Numbered from the stretch's first letter, positions 37,221-48,460 are shown. The stretch is DNA of 64,000 nucleotides from Balaenoptera acutorostrata (GCF_949987535.1 NC_080072.1:58380460-58444459), one strand, 5' to 3'. Notes: generated by a model from the letters alone, not told the origin. Numbers and translations: made by a program.

Positions 37221-37884
37221 CACTCCCAAAGAGGAGGGAAGCCTAAGATGCCTTCTGCCTGGCTTGCTGCTGTGCTGAAGTCACGTGTGCATGTGTGCAT
37301 GGTCCATGTCAGGGATCTTGAGGGAGCCTGCATAAGTCTGTGCAAGTCACATTGAGTGCCCAAGTCCACCTCTGTCAACACTGCCCAGATGACTTCAAGA
37401 GCTGGATGACCCAGGCTCTTCCAGACCACGAACTGCAATAATTCCAACCAGCAATGCTCTCTGAAAGCTGCCTTTTGAGAAGAGGCAATTAAGCGTCACA
37501 ACATTCTCACTTTCTCACTTATAAATTAAACTCATACCACTTCGAGCAAGGGTTCTGATTTTTTTTTCCAGTCCACAATCAGCTGCTGGTGGAGGTGAAA
37601 AATGTTACCTAGTTTAAAAAATGAGTCCCTTATGGCTATGGAGCATGTTGGAAAGTTCCCCTGCAGTTACCCAGAGGCTGCTGCAGCCCACACTTGGGAC
37701 TCCACCCTCAATGTCCTGGTTCAATTTCCTATGGGCATCGCTCTACAGATGGGGAAGGACCTAAGAGGATCACTTACTCCCACGCCATCCTGGGCTGAGA
37801 TACTGAGGTCCATGACAACGCTCTCCCAAGGCCACCAGCAAGGGACTCCTCCTTGGTCACGTGTCTTGTGTTTTTTCAACTTCG

Positions 37885-38045
37885 TCTCTTTTAACCTGTA
37901 CAACAGCCTCAAGAAGGAAGTATTCTTCTTCTTCCCGCTTTGCAGATAAGGAAACCAAAGCTCAAAAGGGTCACACAGGTGGAGAGTGGCAGAGCTGAGA
38001 TTTCCACTGAATCCTGTCTTCTGATCAGAACACCGTGTTGCCTTA
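37885..38045 (-). mobile_element. MIR SINE
   Basis: tgcagataaggaaaccaaag and agagtggcagagctgagatt are antisense MIR. Confidence 0.65.
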
Positions 38046-38599
38046 GAGAAATCATAGAGGATGAGGCCCCACCCTCCAGGGGGGACCTGGACCTGACAAT
38101 GAAAGAAATCGCTCCCAGGCACTCTCGGGTCTCTGTTTAAATGTAAAGCTCTTCCTGGTTTTTGTACTGTTAACAAGCCTTTTTGGTCTCCTATTCCAAA
38201 GGCCTATCTGGCTAGACAGGTGCTTGAAGAGTCCTCAAGATACAACTCCGCGCTCTTCTGCAGTACTCAGTGTCTGCTTTTTACATAGGGATTCAGAACA
38301 CGAGGGAAGCTGTCAGTTTTCTCTGGATAGAGGCAACTGGCAGTGAAGCAAAAGTCAACTTTTTTGTCCTAGTTAAAGAAATGACGTGAGTTGTTTTTTG
38401 GGTAATGATTCTCCTTGCAGCCGCTTCCCTGGAACAGTGAGACATCCCTACAAATGCTTTCTGACAGGGCCCCCTGATTGTTCTGTCAGTTGCCCTTGTG
38501 ACTAACGCAGGCTGGGAAGCCCGCAGGCAGTGCCATGAAACAACACTGGCCCAAGTTCTCACTCAAGACTTACTCTTTTCCATGGGATGCTAATAGTAC

Positions 38600-39250
38600 T
38601 AATAATACTGTTAATAACCACAATAGTATCAAACTTTTACTGAGAGCCAACTCTGTGCCAGGCAATGGGATAGGTGCTTTACGCAAATTATCTTACTGGA
38701 ACGTCACAAAACCCTGTGAAACGGCCACTATTATTATCCTCATTTTACAGATGGGTAAACTGAGGCTGAGAGCGGTTAAATAAACTTGCCTAAGGTCACA
38801 AAGCATGTAAGCAGCAGAGCTGAGATTTGAAAGCAGGCAGCCTTATTTCAGAACCCACGCTCTCAACCATGATGCTACCCTCAGTTTCCTCGCCTGTAAA
38901 ATGGGCCTAATCATTCCAGCCACATCCATTATAAGAGCCATAAGGAAAGTGGAAACTGAAGTTCAGAGAAGTTAAGCAACTTGCTCAAGTTTACACAGCC
39001 AGCAAGGGATGGAGCCAGGGCCTGAATGGGGTCTTTTGATCCTCCATTATCTGACCTACAGTGTAGTGGCTGAGAGTATGGCCTTTGAAATCCTATGTCA
39101 TTCACTCGTTGTGTGACCCTGGCAAGTTGTTAACTTCTCAGAGCTTTAGTTTCCTCTTCCAGGAAATACAGAACTGTTACGAGTGTTCAGAGAGATGATA
39201 CATGTATAGTAATGGCTTGGATCGATGCTAGGTACATAGTAAAAATTTAG
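38600..39250. mobile_element. Cluster of MIR SINEs
   Basis: 38600-38870 antisense (ctgtgccaggcaatgggata, cattttacagatgggtaaac). 38875-38935 sense piece. 38936-39060 antisense (gaagttaagcaacttgctca). 39060-39250 sense (cgttgtgtgaccctggcaag). Confidence 0.75.
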
Positions 39251-39339
39251 AATACCAGATACAAGGAGGGAAAATTACAGTATAAGGCTTAAGACTGTGA
39301 GCTCAAAAGAGAAAAAAAAAATTAAAAGCATCAGCTCAA

Positions 39340-39540
39340 GAGGCTGAGTGCACAGTCCTGCCATTTACTGTATGACAGTGGGTGAGTTACTTAAGTTCAC
39401 CGGGTCTCCATGTCCTCATCTGTAAACTGGGGATAATAACCCATAGAGTTGCTGGGAGATTTCAATGAGAAAACACAAGCAAAGTGCTTGGAACAGTCAG
39501 GGCCATGTCGACAGGGCACAATCAAAGCAAACTGCTCTGA
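39340..39540 (+). mobile_element. MIR SINE
   Basis: tgtcctcatctgtaaactgg and gcaaagtgcttggaacagtc in MIR order. Confidence 0.7.
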
Positions 39541-39821
39541 TTATTAATGATAAAAAGTGACCCCTGTTATTTCTACTACTCTAAACCACACTGCTTTTTT
39601 GGGTGAAAGTGTTTTTAAAACAATTAAATGCTATCAAATAAAGCATTATGGCCATGGCTGCACAAGTTTCATGGTTTGACTTACAACTAACCTTCCCCTC
39701 ACATCATTCTCTCCCCATTTTGTTCTGCAAACAGCTTTCTTTTCTTCGGAAAAGCAGAGGCAGGGTATTCAAATAGAGACTAAAAGGACCTGAAAACCTT
39801 CATAGGGAAAGTGGGTGCCTA

Positions 39822-40195
39822 CAGTGGAGGATTACTGGACTGAATGTCAATATTATGACATAGCATGAGTGTGTTTCATGTTTGGTAATTGCAATCATTG
39901 TTGCTTTTGTTGTGGTCATCCATGTACAATGCTTGGTGTCAGTCTATTTATCTCTTGTAAAAATAAAATACAGTGTGTGTGTGAAAAAAAAAAAAAAAGA
40001 AAGTATAAGGCATAGATTGTTTTGGTTTTAGGCCAAAAAAATGTGTTAGCATATTAAATAGCATTTCCTATCAAAGTGCCCAGCTACACCCAATACTGGT
40101 CACTTTTCCCCCATGAAGGCAAATTCCTTTCCTTCCATCCTTTTCCTTTCATTTCTGATATAAAAATCTTACATATCCTTAAAAAAAAAAAAAAA
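39822..40195 (+). mobile_element. Polyadenylated retro-insertion of unidentified mRNA 3' end
   Basis: A perfect 15-bp direct repeat (gaaagtgggtgccta) flanks the segment at 39807-39821 and 40196-40210. Inside is a 3'-UTR-like stretch with AATAAA at 39962-39967, 16 bp before an A15 run (39984-39998). A further ~180 bp and a second A-run (40181-40195) follow. It is not a SINE or L1 that I know. The source transcript is not recognised. Confidence 0.7.
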
Positions 40196-40680
40196 GAAAG
40201 TGGGTGCCTAAAGCAAGGCACTCACCCTAGTGGCGGCCTCTCTGAATGGGTGTCCTTCAGAGGCAAAAATACACATCGTCTCTCGGAAGAGATCTCCCAG
40301 GCTCAGTGAGGGTCCTCCCTAGATTCCCAGCCCAGGCCAGAGCAACCCGTAACACCCCAGGGGACGAGGAGACGGCCCAAAGGCAAGGCCCTGGGTCCTG
40401 CAGCCTTTGTGGGTGGTAAGTGCTGACTCCAATTTCTCTATCTTCCTATGAAAATAACTGCACACATCTCTATAAATGAAGGGCCACTGGTTGCTTGTTT
40501 CCCAATAAACATTCCAACCAAGAAACTGAATGTCAAGTGGATCTGTCAGAGTTCTGTCCAGACACGGCAGCCCTGAGCAGACACCAGAGAAAGAACAAGT
40601 CTTTCCCACCCTCTGTTTTCCACTCCCTCTCTGTTGGTGAGGCGATGCAATTCTTATCTGGAACTTGATAGGATGTAGAA

Positions 40681-40925
40681 AATAATTACAAATGAAAAGG
40701 TTATTCATAATTTTTAAATGAGTTAATTAGTAAACCCAGTCAGACTTGCTCATTACAGTAATTAATAATTGATTACCCTTGAAATTAAACACAATTTTTC
40801 ATCAAAAATCTAATTAAATATCTGTGCTTTTTGCCTGTTGATGAGTTGGTCTGCTAGCAAAGTCTTTGTTAAGGATAGTTGTGCTCAACAGAGACAATTA
40901 ATCTGATTTTTAATAATTGATAGTT
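40681..40925. promoter_or_regulatory. AT-rich cluster of homeodomain-type TAAT motifs, candidate enhancer
   Basis: Within 245 bp there are agttaattag (40721-40730), gtaattaataattgatta (about 40758-40774), ctaattaaa (40810-40818), caattaatc (40896-40904) and taataattga (40911-40920). No interspersed repeat is recognised here. A regulatory role is inference only. Confidence 0.3.
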
Positions 40926-41074
40926 CCTTACAAGTTAGTCCTCACAGCCTGTGATGATGGCCAAGCAACAAGAGCTCATCCCTGGCCCCGGCAACTGGAG
41001 AAGAGCAGGCACGAGGCTGCCAACCCAGCCCTTGAGGACAGGTAGGAACTCACCTCGCACCTGCAGCGCATTCA

Positions 41075-41240
41075 CTGCATTAGCTTACTCTTACTCCAGA
41101 CTCATAAGCATCCTTCTGAGGTGATGGGTCATGCCGGTTTTCTAGATGAGAAATCAGAACTCAGAGAGAGAAGTGAGGTGCCCAAGCTGCTCACTGGCTG
41201 AGCTGGGAGTGGAATCCAGGCTCTCAGGCTGGTGTGAGCT
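41075..41240 (-). mobile_element. MIR SINE
   Basis: ctagatgagaaatcagaact and gctgggagtggaatccaggc. Confidence 0.55.
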
Positions 41241-41439
41241 CTGCCCCACCACCTTGCTGAGTTTCCAGGTAACAAAGGGAAGACCCCAGGCTAGCCTCTC
41301 TGACCTGGTCCTTGGATACAGAATCTAAACTCCTGTTTTAAGTTTCCCATATACATCGGGCTTTGTCAGAAGGACGTATTTATTCTTGGCAAGGACACAT
41401 TCTCAGTGGACTGACGTCTCCTAACTCGAGAGACGAATT

Positions 41440-42075
41440 CTTCCAAATCGACCTCACATCTACCCTACCCCCCCACCTACACTGTCACCCTCTTAGTTGA
41501 AGCCCTCAGCTTCTCTTGACTTGTTTATGCAATAGGGCCTGTTCTTTCTTCCTCCATCCTTACCTTTCTGAGATAAACATCTGACTATGTCCTGCCACCG
41601 CTTAAAGCCCTTCAATGGCTCCCTGTTGCCCATCCAATAAGGTCCTTAAGTTGGCCTCCACGGTGATCTTCATAACCTGACCAAACTCTCCTGCATTAGC
41701 TCCAGTCGTGTCCCCGACACCCCTCAGAGGCTTCAAACACAGAAACCCCTTTTGCCATCACATCATCCTCTTTCGAGACTTTGAAATGTCCCTTGGTTTG
41801 AAATTCCTTTCCTTCACGTCTACTTCTGGCTGTGACTTGAAGAGTCAGCTAAAACATCACCTTTCACAGGAAGCCTCCTCTAGTCCTCCTGGCTGGGGCT
41901 GGGTATTCCCACAGCCCCTGAGCCGCCTCAGCCACTGCTAACACCACTATGTTATCATATCATATCAATCACTGCTTCTAAGCTACGAACACCTCAAGAG
42001 TAGGGAATATATTGTTGGCCCTAGCACTCAGCACAGTGCCTGACTCAAGGTACCCTGTTTCGTTGGCTGAATGAA
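41440..42075 (+). mobile_element. L2 3' region
   Basis: gcccttcaatggctccctgt, caggaagcctcctctagtcc and agcacagtgcctgactcaag appear in consensus order through to the ttggctgaatg end. Confidence 0.8.
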
Positions 42076-44302
42076 AAAGAAACTTCACAAAATCGTAGAT
42101 TCTGAGACTATCAATGTTGGAAGGAAAAGTAAAGGTCCTCCAGAGAACATGCCCAGTCAATGAATGAATCTTTTTCTTGCTTACATGGTCATAAGCACTG
42201 TTTGCACCCTTCCTAGGTAGGGAACTCACTACCGTCCACAGTAGCCCCTATCTTTAGATAGCTGATGATGGACCGTGTATTCTTACTAAATGGGAGATGA
42301 AGAAGCCCAAGGGATGGAAAGCAGAAGAGAGCTTATTTAATCATATAAAGATTGATGCTTTCTTTCTGAACTAGGTTACATAGTACATAGTATAAACCTT
42401 GACTTCAACACAAAACAAGTTGATGTCTATATGTAGTGAACTACTTGACTCTTGATGAACAGTGACACTGCCTGTTCAAAAGTCTACTCATCTATGAAAT
42501 ATAATAATGTCAGTCAAAAGCAGGGGCTGTGCTAGTGGTTGGTGGGGATACAGTATTGGGAGTGCCACAAAGAAACTTCCATGCCAGGTGACAGTGCTTG
42601 GAACCCCACAACCCTCACCAGTAACCCAATCTACATCAATCATGAAATTCCTGCAGAGCCTGGGTGGGTGCTGACCTCTCCCAGTTTGTCTGTTCCTTTT
42701 ACCCAATGACCCAGGGCAGGGATGGCAAATACCTGGTATGTCATCCATATTCTCCACTCCTGTGACCACAACAGACATGAGTAATCAATCACAGAGACTC
42801 CTTTCCATCGAGTCTGAATATAGCCTTGGAATCCTTCTCAACACAGCTTTCTAGGCGGCAACAGCTAATCAATCAGACAGAAGAACAGATAAACACGTAT
42901 GCCAACCTGACCCTGATGCCGTGAAATTCTCTAAGCCAATCTTCACAGGGGGAAAAGAGATCCCGGATACCAGACGAGGCTCATTATACCTCAAGACGTT
43001 TAAGGAGACCTCCTTGTTTGCAGGGCTACTGTTTTCCTGATTACTTGTTTTTATTTAATTCAAAGATCTTGTAAGGGAAGTAACCTTACAGCTTACATCA
43101 CCCAAACCCCCAACCATGCTTGAACCCCCTTCTCCGCATCCCGAACAAGTGGGAGCCAGACCTCTCAAGACAGTTCTTTTCCATCCACAATGACTTTGCT
43201 CGTCGCTAAGTTCTTTTTCACAATGGGCGGCACTCGGTCTTCCTTTGGCTTCTGCCAGCTAGTTCCATTTCTATTTATTGGGCTTACACTAAAAGGTTCC
43301 CTTTGCTTATAGAATTATCTCAGAATGCCTTAGCGTGGGTTCGAGGCCTTCTCAAGCTGGTCTGACCTACCTTAAATCTTAGAATTATAGAATTTGAAGG
43401 CTGGAAAGGATAGAGGGTTAAGCCAACCCCGCCGGATGCCTTTACTAAGAGGCTGATTTTCACCGAGGCAGCAGACTCTGCACAACGTCCCCTGATCCCT
43501 TCAGATTAATAGCTTTCCTGGGAGCAGACCAAAGACCAAACACAGGGTCTGAAGCAGGAAACCAGACTGTGCTGCAAATCAGTCAAAAGAGCGCACAGTG
43601 GGAGGCATTGCAAGCGAGGCAGCGGGTCCGGAGGAGTTGCTTACATCACGGACGTGCCCTGGGGTCGGGTAGGAAGGCCAGTCGGTGCAGCTCCGGGTCT
43701 CTGCGCTCCCTCAGGCAGCTCTAACCGCTCCCTGGGACCCTTTCTGACACTCGACCTTGGCTCCCCCCGAGATGGCCCTGCCCGACCACCACCTTCGGAC
43801 ATGCCGCCTGGCTTGAGGTCACACACTCTGATCTCTGGCAGTTTCCCTCCAACCCCAGGGCACCCTGCCTCCTTCCTGCTCCTCACTGTGGCACCGACAG
43901 GAGAGGCCAGCCTCCTGTTCAGCCGCCCAACTTGTCATTTCATTTCTAGTGACTCCCACCTATGACGCTCATGTCACAGATGACCACCTCAAAAGCCAGT
44001 CTTGCTGAGTGCTTTTGCCTGATGCCAGGCCTCCACCACACGAGAGAGCCGACGCAGGGCTTCCTTCCTGGTACACGTGCAGGAGCAGGAGAGGGCCCTG
44101 AGAGCTGACCTTGATAGTCTGGGCAGGGGCGGGGGGGGAGGGGGGCGGGTGCAGGCCAGGCCAGTGATCCAGGGCTGCGCTGCTCACCCTGCAAGCTCTG
44201 ACTGCCGTGCTGGCAGGGTGCCTTCATGCCCACAGGTGTCTCGGTCACTGCCCTCTGGGCCAAAGGGGACCCAAGGGAAGCTGGGGTGAGGGAGGTGCTT
44301 AC

Positions 44303-44538
44303 CCACAAAGTACGCCAGCAGGATGACCAGCGTGGCTGAGATGGCAATGGCGCTCAGGGCCGCGCACTTCCAATTACAGTACTTGGAGGGCTTCTTGAGG
44401 TTGAAGGCCGGACGGGAGAAGGTGCTACGGGGCAGGGGTCGGGGCGGAGGTGAGTACACGGTGCTGGACGTCAGAGGGTACCCCGGCGATGTGGTGCAGA
44501 AGAGCGGGGAGGTGCCTCCCGGCTTGAAGAGGAAGTGC
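44303..44538 (-). CDS. TENM4: TENM4 transmembrane exon with SH3-binding proline motif
   Basis: The 236-bp exon encodes 78 full codons, beginning [20 protein letters not shown]. In order they hold a proline-rich run ([12 protein letters not shown], about residues 29-40 of the exon), a basic-cysteine juxtamembrane stretch ([11 protein letters not shown], about 48-58), and the membrane helix ([20 protein letters not shown], about 59-78). Teneurins are type II single-pass proteins, so everything before the helix is cytoplasmic and the C-terminal side is outside the cell. The PPPRPLPR run fits an SH3 ligand, a role described for teneurin intracellular domains. The acceptor is ccatccacag and the donor is G|gtaagc. 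Phase is 2 in and 1 out, so skipping would shift the frame. A G-rich run lies about 155 bp downstream in the intron. The family match is very strong along the whole exon. Confidence 0.97.
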
Positions 44539-45790
44539 CTGTGGATGGAGAGAAGCCAGAGGGCGTCAGGGGCTGACAACTCACCAGGAGCCCACACTGA
44601 CCTGAGGATGCAGGCAGCAGTAGAAGAAGCATGCAGAGGAGCCTGGAGAGAGAGAGAGAGAGAGAATCACCACGGAGGAGACAGAGGGACAGAAAAACAG
44701 AGAATCAGGTACCAGACCACAAAACAGGGCACACGAAGACACGTTTCCACGAAACACGGATGGGACAGCCCTGCCCATGGGGAACCCACCCAAGCCAAGG
44801 CGGAAGGTGTTACCAACTGGACAGAAGGCTGAGTGTTGAGATCCTTTTCCTGGGAAGGTATGGGGCTCGGATGCTGTTTCTTGGGGAATAAACTAGGTGT
44901 TTTCTAAAATTATTGTGGTAACTCGGAAAGTGTCTAAAATCCTGTTCTGCCCCCTGGAGATTATGAAACCAAAAAATTTCCGTCTCCCTCCAATACGTCC
45001 TTTGCCTTTGTACCATGGTGGAGGAATAAAATACCAATCGTTTTAAAGGGGGTTTTGGTAGGAGTGGGAACCAAGAAACCACCACTAAGCTCTGCCATGG
45101 TCAAGAGTCCCCTAGTGGCTGTTACACAGCCAATGGCAGCAAATGCCTTCTAAGCACTCTCCTCAAAAGCCAGTCTGCTGCCTTCCAAGCCCCTGGTAAA
45201 AGCCATGGGAGGGGACAGACGGGCAACTGCAGCCTGGCTACAGTCTTGAGGGCCGCACGGCAAGGTCAAAGCACACGGTTGTGGCCAAACTAAGTGCCAG
45301 GAAATCCTCCACAGCTTGGCTTTAACCATGGCCATGAGAGGACTGGGACACAGCCTGGGAAACGGGGTGCACTGGACGTACTGCATGCCTCTGAAGTCTT
45401 AGGGTCAAAGGTAACACTTAGAGGAATCTTGTACCCTGCTGGGGTGCAAGATGACTCAGGCCACAGAATACATACTCAGGGCCAGCATACACACAATACA
45501 GGCCCTGTGCTGCATAGAAGTTGCTACATGAGATGGCTTTCAGCATGGCAGAGGCAACCAATGAGATGCCAGGAGCGTCATATTAACAAGACTGCTGTTA
45601 ATATGCTGGGGGACAGTGTGTTCCAAGGATAAACTCTTGCAAGTTGAACATGGACTTGGGGATGGGCATGCAACATGGCCTCCTCACTTCCCCCAGGAGA
45701 TCCCAGGGAAAGGTCTCAGGGTCTGCATGCAAGTGCAGGAACCACAGGGAGAGCACACACAGAGAGGAGGAGCATGGGGATGTCACCTAC
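44539..45790 (-). other. TENM4: TENM4 intron between the 33-codon exon and the transmembrane exon
   Basis: This short 1.25-kb intron carries no interspersed repeat I can recognise. It holds a (GA)n run at 44646-44665 and a perfect 10-bp-stem inverted repeat at 45579-45605. Low repeat content next to a probable cassette exon makes it a natural place for splicing control sites, but none is proven. Confidence 0.9.
44646..44665 (+). repeat. (GA)n microsatellite
   Basis: Ten GA units, 107 bp upstream (in transcript sense) of the transmembrane exon. Confidence 0.85.
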
Positions 45791-45889
45791 CCATCACTGT
45801 AAGACCCATCACGGCGGGAGGCGCTGAGAATGTCCATCTCAATGAGGCTGTCCTGCAATGTCCCTAGGAATGGCTGCTTGCCTAGGTTT
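45791..45889 (-). CDS. TENM4: TENM4 symmetric 33-codon exon, probable cassette
   Basis: The 99-bp exon reads [20 protein letters not shown] followed by [13 protein letters not shown]. This stretch is, as I recall it, present in TENM4 but absent from TENM2 and TENM3, where LETR joins directly to HFLF. That makes it the best single marker that the gene is TENM4. The length is a multiple of three and the phase is the same on both sides. The first base completes an arginine codon (AG+A). The last two bases join the next exon's G to make glycine. Without this exon, AG+G is still arginine, so LETR-HFLF is restored in frame. The acceptor (gtgtgcatag) is pyrimidine-poor and the donor is gtaggt, as expected of a regulated exon. 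It contains an in-frame ATG at 45835-45837 with G at -3 and G at +4. Cytoplasmic location is inferred from its place before the membrane helix. Confidence 0.93.
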
Positions 45890-46149
45890 CTATGCACACA
45901 TGGAGACATGAATGAAGCAATGAGTCATGCATCAATGAAGGCGGAGAGTAGAGAAACACACAAAGTGGCTGACGGGTGCAGTTGTGCGTGAGACCAGCAG
46001 GATGCAGTTTCCAGGCAATGGGTCTGTGTGCAAGCCACAAGTGCCCGGGGTCGGCCTGGCCCGGGGCATCTGGAGGGAGCACTCCCCATACAAACCTGTA
46101 TGTCTGCCAGCTGTGGGCATCAAATCACAGATCTGACTGGTGAAGACTG

Positions 46150-46375
46150 ACTATGGCTCAGGTGCTGAGCTAGGCATGTTATATCCATTTATCTCAAGTC
46201 TCCAAAAGAGGCAGTGCAAGGAAGGTAGTGTCATCCGCATTTTACAGACGAGGAAATGGAGATGTGGAGAGGTCCCAGGACTAGCCAAGGCTACCAGCTA
46301 GCAAGGTTCAAAGCAGGAATTTGAGCCCAAGTTTATCTGGTTCCGAAGCCTGTGCTTTCTCCTCTACTTCACCCT
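46150..46375 (-). mobile_element. MIR SINE
   Basis: tgctgagctaggcatgttat, ttttacagacgaggaaatgg and gttcaaagcaggaatttgag. Confidence 0.75.
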
Positions 46376-46464
46376 GCCTACGTCTGCTTTAACAACAGCC
46401 AGCGATGCGTACTTTGCTAGTCCAAAGGAAAAAGACAGACAAGCATTTTGGGCCATTTGCTTCT

Positions 46465-46640
46465 AAAGCTGTGGTTTTCAAACTTGGGTAAGCACCAGAA
46501 TCCTCTGGAGAGCTGTGCTTTGCTGAGACCCAGCCCCAGAAATTCGGGGTCAGTAGGTGTTGGGGGCCTGGGGATCTGCATTTCTCACAAGTCCCCAAGC
46601 TGTGATGGTACTGGAATGTCAGGGTCCTTTGGCAGTGCGG
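46465..46640 (+). mobile_element. MER5A-type DNA transposon
   Basis: It contains tggttttcaaacttgggtaa, gcaccagaatcctctggaga and ggggatctgcatttctcaca in family order. Confidence 0.75.
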
Positions 46641-46979
46641 GGACCTGGGTGATGACTGACTGGCGAGGGTGGTACGCCACAGAGACAGAGGGGGAGGGCT
46701 CTTTTGTCCCTCCACTTGCACTGAGGGCAGCGCAGCATTTCGGGACCCAGAATGAAGGTAGACACACTCGCTATTTTAGTCTCAACCGTGCCTGCTACGT
46801 GGCGTCACTCACACATGAGTGCATGGGATCCTGTTTTCTGATGTTTCAGGATTGCTGCCACCTCCCTTGAATCATTTCGAAGAAGCCGGTGGTGCATGCG
46901 GCCTGCTGTGTGTGCCCAAGGGAAGGACTGACTGCAGAAAGCTACCTTTCACGCCCAGCCCTGCCAGGGACCATCCTTC

Positions 46980-47460
46980 TGACTTTGACCAGGTCGTGAG
47001 AACCGGAAAACCTAAATTCAAGTCCCTTTTCTGCCGCTTTCGTGCTGTGTGATTTTGTGTAAACACTTTAACCTCTTCTAATCTTACACTACTTTTTTCA
47101 TCTGTAAAATGGGGCTAATAATACTAAGCTCACAGGTTGCTCTAGGACCAACTGAGGAATGTTGGAAGCTTTTCAAGGGCTAAACAAAGATTACAGGAGT
47201 ACTAATGCTAACTATAATAGCGACTACCTACCCTACATCCACCGTATGCTTTTCACTGTCTAGAACTCTGCAACTATTATCCAGTGTAAATCTTCCTCTT
47301 CACAACAACCTACAAAGTCTCTGCCATCATCTCTGTTTTGTGGGCTGGCACGGCAAGGCTCGGAGAAGTAACACTCCTAAGGTCCTACTGTACAGTAAAC
47401 AAGCGGCAGAGCTTGACGGCAGCCTGAGTCTGTCTGACGCCAGAGCTCAGGCCCTCTCTG
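46980..47460. mobile_element. Two MIR SINEs
   Basis: 46980-47190 sense (tttcatctgtaaaatggggc). 47200-47460 antisense (cttcacaacaacctacaaag, aagcggcagagcttgacggc). Confidence 0.65.
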
Positions 47461-47934
47461 CCTGTAACCCTGGGTCGCTGCCTAGCCTGTGGCTTTGCCC
47501 CTGGCCGGCCTCACAGACCAACGTGAGGGGTTGTAAGTACTATCTCAGAGCACCATTTCGTGGGCACTCCGGGGTACAGGCAACACTATTTTGCAGCCGG
47601 GCCTCTGAGTACTGCCGTGGGTGGGGACCTTCCCTTTGAGAGGATCCTGAAGCAGTCTGGGTCCAGCAGCCTGGGTGGCAGGTGGTTCTGGTAGCGTTCA
47701 CTACCCCTGGGGCATCCCACAGAGCCTGGGAGTTCCTGCAGGGGAGTCCCTCAGAGTGGCCCCATTTCTGCCCCCAGACAGATGGCCTCCTGATGGGAGG
47801 TCCTGTGACACAGTGGGAGGTACACAGGCCCCAGGGTCAGCAGGGTCTGGTTCCATCATGCCCCGTGGCCTCAAGCAGGTGAATCCGTCTCTCTGATCGT
47901 TCATAAACCGGGAGACTCACTCTCCTTAGAGATC

Positions 47935-48460
47935 CAGATGGTACTTCTCCTGAAGTATCATCTGGCTCATGCCACTGCCCTGCTCTCATCCCTCCAGTGG
48001 CATCACAGGAATAAAGCCTTTGCTGCTATTTGCCTGAATCATGTGCCCCCAAATACCTGCACAGATCGGTCCCTCCCTTCTCACCCTAACTATAAAAGCT
48101 CCCACCCTACTCTTTCCAGTCACCCACTGGCCCCCTGCACTGCTTTAGATTTCCACAGAGCACTAGACATGCACACACACACATATGTATATACGTATAT
48201 GTGTATGTGCAGGCGTACGTGTGTGTGTGTGTGTGTGTATATATGTATACAGTACGCTTATTGTGTTTTTTTCCTAATGCCATTTAGTTTCATGAGGGTA
48301 GAAATCTTAGGTCGTATTCTCTGCCCGTGTGCCCAGAGTCTAGAAGAGTACCTGACACGTGGAAGCAGGCACTCAAATAACATTTGCCAAATACTGCAGA
48401 TGATGAGGTATACGAAGATAAGCGTGCCTGGCATATCGCTAGCATGCAGTTGGTGTTTAA
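47935..48460 (+). mobile_element. L2 fragment split by a microsatellite
   Basis: L2-like sequence on both sides (ctcatgccactgccctgctc; tttcatgagggtagaaatct) of a CA/TA/GT repeat at 48170-48252. Confidence 0.55.
48170..48252 (+). repeat. Compound CA/TA/GT microsatellite
   Basis: A CA run, mixed TATG/TACG, then a GT run and TATA; alternating purine-pyrimidine almost throughout. Confidence 0.9.

Larger units (their letters stand above)
19944..44302 (-). other. TENM4: TENM4 24-kb intron between the transmembrane and juxtamembrane exons
   Basis: The intron holds nested L1s (20.2-21.7 kb), a solo LTR (24.1-24.6 kb), three CHR SINEs (30.6-35.7 kb), a polyadenylated retro-insertion (39.8-40.2 kb), L2s and many MIRs. 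Stretches that look unique include 23240-23820, 25240-26440, 27490-28340, 29410-30410, 35820-37100 and 42080-44060. No coding exon is recognisable in them. 40681-40925 is AT-rich with many TAAT cores. Confidence 0.9.

Noticed and set aside
44141..44347. Extension of the transmembrane exon reading past FVG into the intron
   Set aside because: The frame stays open past the donor ([11 protein letters not shown]), but the gtaagc donor and exact join to MHLFGLNW show that this is intron.
44323..44832. 169-codon open frame opposite the transmembrane exon
   Set aside because: It is the shadow of the TENM4 exon on the other strand plus a (GA)n-derived Arg/Glu run.
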